A DNA stretch of 12,777 nt, from NCBI GenBank assembly GCA_028278465.1, contig JANQEF010000139.1, positions 1 to 12,777 of the forward strand, given 5' to 3'. The notes below the pieces were generated by a model that saw only the letters and a list, made by a program, of their open reading frames with translations, did not search any database and had not been told where the DNA came from. The position numbers and the translations under genes are program-made. This DNA is from Dehalococcoidia bacterium. GTDB taxonomy: Bacteria; Chloroflexota; Dehalococcoidia; Lucifugimonadales; Lucifugimonadaceae. Of the stretch, positions 8,148 to 12,777 are shown piece by piece. The stretch's first letter is position 1, and every line of letters begins with the position of its first letter.

Positions 8148-9074
8148 ATGACAGAGTCGAGGCACAGCGAAGTCGAGATCGCTATCTACGCCGCGCTCTT
8201 CGGCAACCTGATCATCGCGATCCTGAAGCTCATCGCGGCGCTCAACTCCGGCAGCAGCGGCATGCTGGCCGAGTCCGCCCACTCCTTCGCCGATTCCGGC
8301 AACCAGCTGATCCTGCTCATCGGCGTGAGGCTCGCGCTGAGGCCGCCGGACAGGTCGCACCCGTTCGGCTACGGAAAAGACCGCTACTTCTGGACCTTCA
8401 TGGCGGCGGTCCTGATGTTCACGGTCGGAGCGACCTTCTCGATCTTCGAAGGAGTCCGGTCGCTGACCGGTCACGAAGAGGTCACGCAGTCGGGCTTCAA
8501 CTACATCGTGCTGGGAGCGGCAGCCATCCTGGAGATCGTGGCGCTAACGCTGGCGCTGCGCGCGACCTGGCCGGAGCTGAAGCGCAGCGGACTCTGGCGA
8601 GCGGTGCGGCAGACCAAGGACCCGACACGGTTCATCGTGGTGCTGGAGGACTCGGCGGCGTTGATCGGAATCGGGCTGGCGGCCGCTGGACTCCTGCTTG
8701 CGCAGCTGTTCGACTTCGGGGCCTTCGACGGCATCGCCGCAATCCTGATCGGGCTGCTGCTGGCGGCGATAGCGCTCATCCTCGGATACGAGTCACGCAG
8801 TCTGTTGCTCGGCGAATCGGTCCATTTGGCGATCAGGGACCAGCTGGTCGCAGCGATCGAAGGCCACCCGCATGTCCACGACCTGATCGACCTGCAGACG
8901 ATGCACCTGGGCCCGGAGCAGGTCCTGATCGGCATCGAGGTGCACCTGCGAGACGACATGTCGACTGACGCGGTGGAGCGCGTGGTCGCCGAGATCGAAG
9001 AATCCGTCAGGGAGATCGTCCCGCAGGCCGACCACCTATTCGTCGAGGCGAAACCGCCGGTCGCGAGCAGTTAA
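8148..9074 (+). CDS. Cation diffusion facilitator transporter, ZnT9/SLC30A9-like
   Basis: This 308-residue inner-membrane protein belongs to the CDF family, which exports Zn2+ or related divalent metals by proton antiport. Hydrophobic segments lie at about 11-32, 51-63, 82-101, 117-138, 163-187 and 193-213, the usual six. The TM2 metal motif is AESAHSFADSGNQ with H45 and D49. HPFGYGKDRYFW (71-82) follows the second helix, and TM5 carries LEDSAALIG (166-174). The EDSAA form of TM5 and the HPFGYG block are typical of the ZnT9-like branch rather than of FieF/CzcD, so substrate is uncertain. The C-terminal domain (about 222-300, HVHDLIDLQTMHLGPEQVLIGIEVHL) is the cytoplasmic ZT_dimer fold. ATG at 8148 has a weak ribosome binding site, but an in-frame stop at 8115 leaves no better start. 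The 3' end converges with the next gene, only 16 bp away. Confidence 0.93.
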   Translation: MTESRHSEVEIAIYAALFGNLIIAILKLIAALNSGSSGMLAESAHSFADSGNQLILLIGVRLALRPPDRSHPFGYGKDRYFWTFMAAVLMFTVGATFSIFEGVRSLTGHEEVTQSGFNYIVLGAAAILEIVALTLALRATWPELKRSGLWRAVRQTKDPTRFIVVLEDSAALIGIGLAAAGLLLAQLFDFGAFDGIAAILIGLLLAAIALILGYESRSLLLGESVHLAIRDQLVAAIEGHPHVHDLIDLQTMHLGPEQVLIGIEVHLRDDMSTDAVERVVAEIEESVREIVPQADHLFVEAKPPVASS

Positions 9075-9090
9075 CCCCCCGGGAACTGGC

Positions 9091-9933
9091 TCACACGTCC
9101 AGCCGGTAGAAGCTCCTCGCCGTGCCGCCGAAGACCGCTTCCTTCTCGTTTGGCCGCAGCGATGAAAGCAGGTCGCGCGCCGTCTCGGTCACCTGCTCGT
9201 AGGACGCCGCCAGCGTGCAGACGGGCCAGTCGGTGCCGAACATCAGCCGGTCGTGGCCAAACATGCCGAGGATGTGGTGAACGTACGGCCTCAGGTCTTC
9301 TGCGGTCCAGTTTTCGTGATCGGCTTCGGTGACCATGCCCGACACCTTGCAGCGCATGCCGTTGATCGAGGCGATCTTGCGCATGTCTGACAGCCACGGC
9401 TCCATCACCCCGTCCTTGATGAGCGGCTTGGCGATGTGGTCGATCACCGACCGCAGCCTCGGCACCTCGTCCATGATCTTTGGCACGTACTGCAGGTTCG
9501 GCGGCCGCACAAGGAAGTCGTAGCAGAGGCCGCGGGCTTCGATCTCTTTGAGGCCATTCAGCGCACCGGAAGTGTAGAGCCACGACGGGTCTTCCTCACC
9601 CTCCCAGATGTGCCGCACGCCCTTGAAGTACCTGTTTTGCTGCAGCTCGTCGAGCGTCTCGCCGACATTTGGATCCTTGAGGTCGACCCAGCCGACGACG
9701 CCGGCCACGAAGTCGGTTTCCCCGGCGATCTCGAGCAGCCACAGCGTCTCTTCGACCGACTGCGCTGCCTGCACGATGACGGTGTAGTCGACGGCGCTGG
9801 CCTCGATCAGCGGCCGCAGCCGGTCGGGGCCGGACGTGACGGCGAGCGGGCTGCCTTCACCCATCCACGGATACTCGAACTTGTCGAGGTCCCAGAAATG
9901 GTGATGGCTGTCGATAACGGGCATCTGGTTCAT
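9091..9933 (-). CDS. Amidohydrolase family 2 / COG3618 lactonase-type hydrolase
   Basis: The 280-residue TIM-barrel metal-dependent hydrolase resembles L-fuconolactonase and related sugar-lactone or 2-pyrone-dicarboxylate lactonases. Metal and active-site signatures: VIDSHHHFWDL (6-16, H10 and H12), FKGVRHIW (103-110), VIDHIAKP (163-170), a CKVSGM strand (195-200) and FGTDWPVC (232-239) with D235. Length is normal for COG3618. It is probably cytoplasmic, as no signal peptide is present. The start at 9933 has a poor ribosome binding site; Met4 (9922-9924) is an alternative. It lies 66 bp downstream of the beta-propeller gene on the same strand, so the two probably form an operon for hydrolysing a lactone or similar small molecule. 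The substrate cannot be told from sequence. Confidence 0.92.
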   Translation of the reverse strand: MNQMPVIDSHHHFWDLDKFEYPWMGEGSPLAVTSGPDRLRPLIEASAVDYTVIVQAAQSVEETLWLLEIAGETDFVAGVVGWVDLKDPNVGETLDELQQNRYFKGVRHIWEGEEDPSWLYTSGALNGLKEIEARGLCYDFLVRPPNLQYVPKIMDEVPRLRSVIDHIAKPLIKDGVMEPWLSDMRKIASINGMRCKVSGMVTEADHENWTAEDLRPYVHHILGMFGHDRLMFGTDWPVCTLAASYEQVTETARDLLSSLRPNEKEAVFGGTARSFYRLDV

Positions 9934-9999
9934 GTGCGATGTAGGGCTTCGGTCGGCAGCTAACGCGCTGAGGTTAGAAAGGAGTTTCGGACGGGACGG

Positions 10000-10692
10000 C
10001 TACGCCACCAGCTTGCCGATCTCTGGCTTGCCGCGCGTCGCGGTGCCGTGCTTGCCGGCGAAGTTGGCGTCTGCGTACCACAGCACGCCATCCTTTATAG
10101 AGAGGCCGTGGACATAAGCGTCTTCCGGGCCCATGGCCAGTCGGTCCGTCTCGGCGCCGGTCTCGATGTTGTACTTCACGATCACGTTGTCGGTCGTGTG
10201 CGCGCACCAGACGCCGTCGCCGTCTCGCGCCAGGCCGTGCAGCCGCGGCAGCTCAACCGGGAAGGTCTTGATGATCTTCATGTCGTCCGACGGGTCACAC
10301 AGATGCAGAGCCTTCGGCTGGAACGCCGTCACCCAGATCAGGCCGTCGTCCCACTCAATGCCGTGAATACCGCCGCCGTCCGGAGTGCGATAGCGGTCGA
10401 CTGCCTCGCCGGTCTCCATGTCGAGCTTGTAGATGTAGCCGAGGTGCGTGTCTGTGGAGCGGAACGGGCGTGAGGCGGACTGGCCGTTGGATGCGGTCCA
10501 GATGTAGCCGCCGCCGACGGTGATGCCGGAGCCGTTTTCAGTCGGTGTCTTGACGGTCCGCAGCAGGTCGCCGCCTTCGTTGACGACCAGCACGTCGTCG
10601 GTCAGCTGGTCCATGATGAAGAGTTCGTCGTCGTACCACTGGAGGCCGTTGGGCATCTCGCACGGGGATTCGAATGTCGAGACCTGTCTCAT
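10000..10692 (-). CDS. Small beta-propeller protein, Vgb/SMP-30-like
   Basis: The 230-residue protein consists of repeated blade units of the kind G-(I/L)-x(5)-DG-x-(I/L/V)-W-x-(A/T). Instances include GLQWYDDELFIMD (16-28), GITVGGGYIWTAS (56-68), GIHGIEWDDGLIWVTA (108-123), RLHGLARDGDGVWCAH (150-165) and YVHGLSIKDGVLWYAD (193-208). These resemble streptogramin lyase, PQQ-type and SMP-30 propellers, which include lactonases and binding proteins. The recurring HG dipeptides suggest an inward-facing His ring as in lyase-type propellers, though the exact activity is unknown. The start is ATG at 10690-10692, five bases after an excellent GGAGGA site; a longer frame beginning 19 codons upstream has no such site. 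No signal peptide is seen. It is the first gene of the probable two-gene set with the amidohydrolase, which suggests related substrates. Confidence 0.82.
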   Translation of the reverse strand: MRQVSTFESPCEMPNGLQWYDDELFIMDQLTDDVLVVNEGGDLLRTVKTPTENGSGITVGGGYIWTASNGQSASRPFRSTDTHLGYIYKLDMETGEAVDRYRTPDGGGIHGIEWDDGLIWVTAFQPKALHLCDPSDDMKIIKTFPVELPRLHGLARDGDGVWCAHTTDNVIVKYNIETGAETDRLAMGPEDAYVHGLSIKDGVLWYADANFAGKHGTATRGKPEIGKLVA

Positions 10693-10881
10693 GGAGTTCC
10701 TCCGGTGGCGCAGGGTTGACTGGCGGTTCGTAGGCGTATCGAGTCGCATTAGCAGCGCGCGTCCGACATGATGGTGTGACCCGAGTGCGGCGTCAAATCT
10801 GAGTGCGTTTCAATATCTGGTAGGGGCGCTGCTTGCCGCGCCCGGTGACGCCGGAGGCGGCACGTTTGACATCTCGACCGA

Positions 10882-10922
10882 AGGGAGAGATCTGACTGGT
10901 GAATGTGAGATCACTTCTCCCT
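10882..10922. repeat. Inverted repeat, 12 bp arms with 3-nt bulge
   Basis: AGGGAGA-GATCT (10882-10893) pairs with AGATC (10908-10912) and TCTCCCT (10916-10922), leaving a bulge of three bases and a 14-nt loop. Its right arm leads straight into the next hairpin. Confidence 0.65.
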
Positions 10923-10931
10923 CATCCTGCA

Positions 10932-10952
10932 CCTTCTCCCGCTGGGAGAAGG
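10932..10952. repeat. REP-like hairpin, 9 bp perfect stem
   Basis: CCTTCTCCC and GGGAGAAGG flank the triloop GCT. With the preceding CCCTCATCCTGCA it resembles the hairpin at 11047-11069, including spacing and the GCT-GGGAG junction, so both look like members of a dispersed intergenic repeat family. Confidence 0.7.
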
Positions 10953-11046
10953 AAACGTCCACTTGGTGGACCGGGCGCGCACTTCTCTTCGGCTTCGCCC
11001 AGGGCAAGCCAGCTCACGGTGGCGTCACGAACGACCCTCCCTCTAA

Positions 11047-11069
11047 CTCCCTCCCAAGCTGGGAGGGAG
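11047..11069. repeat. REP-like hairpin, 10 bp perfect stem
   Basis: CTCCCTCCCA and TGGGAGGGAG flank the triloop AGC. It is preceded by CCCTCCCTCTAA and followed by GAA as in the 10932 unit, which supports a shared origin. A T tract is lacking, so it is not a standard terminator. Confidence 0.7.
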
Positions 11070-11316
11070 GAATTGCCGCCGCCTAACCCCACCACCTCAT
11101 CCCAAACTTTTCAGACAACGTGGATGTGCGCACCACTTCAGCCTCCTCGCGTGAGGAGTAGAATGGTTATGCAGGCGCTCACAAGCGCTATATCTTGCTG
11201 ATGACAACAATCCGGAATGTCCAGACGCACCCCGCCTATTTGAACAGCGGTCGGCATCTATCCCGCACCGCACCCTCGGGCGTGCGTCCAGCACAACCGA
11301 ATATCTGGAGGCATTA

Positions 11317-12330
11317 ATGCCCAAGGCTACGACCAGGCCTTCGTCCCGGGCGGACGAACGCGTGATGGTCTTCATTGACGGCAGCAACCTTTACCACGTT
11401 CTTGGCCAGACCTGCGGCCGTCACGATCTACAGTTCGACAAGTTCGCTCAGAAACTGGCCAACGGGCGTGACCTGCGCCGCGTCTACTACTACAACATTC
11501 GACAGGAAGCGTTCGAAGACCGCTCCAACGCCTCCGACCAGGACAAGTTCCTCGCATCTCTCTACGACACGCCTCACCTCGAGGTGAAGCTTGGCATCTG
11601 GAAGCAGCGCGGCTCGACTATGGTCGAGAAGGGCGTTGACGTGATGCTGGCGGTCGACCTCGTCACCCACGCATTCAAAGACCACTACGACACGGCGATC
11701 ATCGTGTCGGGCGACGCCGACTTCTACCCTGCCCTGCAGGGCGCGAAGGACGTCGGCAAGCAGGTCGAGGTTGCGGCGTTCGAGACAAACATCTCATCCG
11801 AAGCAGCACGCGTTGCCGATGTGCACATCAAGCTGACGAAGACGTTCTTCACTGGCCTGTGGATGACGCGGGCGCAGATGCGTCAGCGCAGCGCTGCTCT
11901 CCGCAAGCCGGAGGTGACTGACGAGGCGGCTTCGCCAAACGGCGAGGACAAGGCTGCGACGAAGGCGGCTTCGAAGACGTCCACCAGGCGAACGACTCGC
12001 AGGACTACGACGCGAACGAGCAGTCGGTCCCGGTCGACGAGCCGGTCCAAGACCGCTGAAAAGGCGCCTGCCGAGGAGCCGAAGACGGCGACTGCGACGT
12101 CGCGGGATGAGCCGGCCACTGAAGAGGCGCCGAGCCGCCCGAACATCCGCCGAACGCCTTCTCGCCGCAAGGTCGGCGGGACGGCCGCGAGCGCTTCGAC
12201 GAACGGCGCCAACGGCTCAGCTTCGAAGCCCAGGCCTCCGGCGCTGCGCACACCGAACGGCTCCGGTAACGGGGATGCGTCAGGTGATGGCGATTCCAGC
12301 AAGCCGGAACCGGTGGCGGCGGATAGCTAA
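11317..12330 (+). CDS. NYN (PIN-like) domain putative RNase with basic disordered tail
   Basis: Residues 14-182 form a NYN/LabA-type (DUF88) domain: VMVFIDGSNLYHVL (17-29, D21), EKGVDVMLAVDL (104-115, D108 and D114), AIIVSGDADFYPAL (127-140, D133 and D135) and KQVEVAAFE. The four to five acidic residues form the metal site that PIN-like RNases use to cut RNA. Residues 183-337 are low complexity, first rich in Lys/Arg/Thr/Ser (TSTRRTTRRTTTRTSSRSRS), then in Ala/Pro/Glu and Gly/Asn/Asp, probably disordered. The basic part could bind RNA or DNA. Start: ATG at 11317 with GGAGG five bases upstream is clear. NYN proteins of this kind are common as single genes, and there is no partner gene in the window; a role in RNA processing or decay is inferred. 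The gene has its own leader with two short hairpins. Confidence 0.92.
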   Translation: MPKATTRPSSRADERVMVFIDGSNLYHVLGQTCGRHDLQFDKFAQKLANGRDLRRVYYYNIRQEAFEDRSNASDQDKFLASLYDTPHLEVKLGIWKQRGSTMVEKGVDVMLAVDLVTHAFKDHYDTAIIVSGDADFYPALQGAKDVGKQVEVAAFETNISSEAARVADVHIKLTKTFFTGLWMTRAQMRQRSAALRKPEVTDEAASPNGEDKAATKAASKTSTRRTTRRTTTRTSSRSRSTSRSKTAEKAPAEEPKTATATSRDEPATEEAPSRPNIRRTPSRRKVGGTAASASTNGANGSASKPRPPALRTPNGSGNGDASGDGDSSKPEPVAADS

Positions 12331-12585
12331 GGCGCAGGCGATTCCAGACATCCGGGTGAACGGCTCTTCTCCTGAAGACCTGGATGGGGCGTGGGCACGA
12401 CACATCTGTTGCTCACATGTCTAGCCAGTAGTCACCGGTACGAGCTCATTTAGAGACCGGTCTTTGGTGAATCGCCTCACCCACCAGGTCCCGCGCCCGC
12501 ACGCGGGCACCCGAGGCTCGGGACGAAGGTGCTGGTAAGTATTCGCTTGTAGTATCTGCTCCACACACGTTGAACGGAGCAGATG
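12331..12585. other. Intergenic region with palindromes before the alcohol dehydrogenase
   Basis: The 255 bp hold no gene. ACCGGT occurs twice (12434-12439 and 12456-12461), the second inside the perfect palindrome AGACCGGTCT (12454-12463), a possible operator. Two adjacent GC-rich inverted repeats follow: GCCCGC/GCGGGC (12495-12500/12503-12508) and CCCGAG/CTCGGG (12510-12515/12517-12522). They may end the NYN transcript, though no T tract follows. Confidence 0.5.
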
Positions 12586-12777
12586 ATGACCGCACTCGAA
12601 ACCGGCTTCACTATGGACGCCTCGTCCATCAAGTTCGGGCCGGGGATGACGCATGAGACCGGCTTCGAGGCCCGACGCCTTGGCTGCAGCCGCGTCATGG
12701 TCGTCACCGATCAGCGCGTCGCAAAGCTCGAGCCCACTGCCAACGTCCTCGCCTCGCTCAAGGAAGCCGGTATCGAC
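12586..12777 (+). CDS. Iron-containing alcohol dehydrogenase, HOT-like, 3'-truncated by window edge
   Basis: The open frame reads MTALETGFTMDASSIKFGPG, then MTHETGFEARRLGCSRVMVVTDQRVAKLEP, and runs off the right edge after 64 codons. The start block FTMDASSIKFGPGMTHE-G and the first nucleotide-binding strand RVMVVTD are typical of group III Fe-ADH proteins close to hydroxyacid-oxoacid transhydrogenase (ADHFE1), which oxidises 4-hydroxybutyrate using 2-oxoglutarate as acceptor. The metal-binding His residues lie beyond the window, so activity and metal cannot be judged. Start choice: GGAG (12576-12579) is six bases from ATG 12586 but only three from ATG 12583, in the same frame, so 12586 is preferred. 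Confidence 0.85.
   Translation, partial: MTALETGFTMDASSIKFGPGMTHETGFEARRLGCSRVMVVTDQRVAKLEPTANVLASLKEAGID

Larger units (their letters stand above)
10693..11316. other. Intergenic region with REP-like hairpins
   Basis: No credible gene lies in these 624 bp between two divergently read genes, so promoters for both should be present, but no clear -35/-10 pair was found. The region holds three large hairpins (listed separately, 10882-11069), then CTCCTC/GAGGAG around GCGT (11143-11148/11153-11158) and GCGCT/AGCGC around CACA (11175-11179/11184-11188), the last two in the likely promoter or leader region of the NYN gene. Confidence 0.6.

Noticed and set aside
10810..11387. Short frames within the REP-like region (10810-11007 minus, 10899-11201 plus, 11097-11387 minus)
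   Set aside because: They run through the hairpin repeats, have no family resemblance or binding sites, and the last overlaps the start of the NYN gene.

Overview
The window is GC-rich chromosomal DNA with eight complete genes and two genes cut by the window edges. The likely host is a Chloroflexota bacterium (Dehalococcoidia/SAR202-like). This rests on the very long Thr/Pro 'TATPEPTAT' linkers in a large surface protein, the general gene content and the 'CTCCC...GGGAG' intergenic repeats. It is an inference, since no rRNA or other phylogenetic marker is present.

Left part (1-3044): the 3' three quarters of ilvD (branched-chain amino acid synthesis) is followed at once by a compositionally foreign block. 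This block holds about 330 bp of non-coding DNA packed with inverted repeats and then a stand-alone 446-residue reverse transcriptase. The RT looks like the UG/Abi class of antiviral RTs, most like DRT2 (UG2), in which a structured RNA upstream of the RT gene is the template. The block ends with a 33-bp near-copy of the 3' end of ilvD, differing at three positions that are all silent third-codon bases. RT, upstream structured region and duplicated gene tail together look like an acquired defence cassette inserted at the end of ilvD. This is the most interesting part of the window.

Middle (3094-6507, minus strand): a 1137-residue secreted, membrane-anchored surface protein with two Thr/Pro-rich stalks, an FN3 domain and a C-terminal transmembrane helix. 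A 534-bp divergent intergenic region, AT-rich in its centre, separates it from a rightward pair: a DUF3500 protein and a CDF metal-cation transporter resembling the ZnT9/SLC30A9 branch. An 18-bp perfect palindrome lies between these two genes.

Right part: a two-gene minus-strand set (9091-10692) encodes a small beta-propeller protein and a COG3618-type amidohydrolase/lactonase. Next come a 624-bp intergenic region with three large hairpins in REP-like sequence, a rightward NYN-domain (PIN-like) putative RNase with a long basic disordered tail, and the first 64 codons of an iron-containing alcohol dehydrogenase resembling hydroxyacid-oxoacid transhydrogenase. No tRNA, rRNA, CRISPR array, integrase or transposase was seen.
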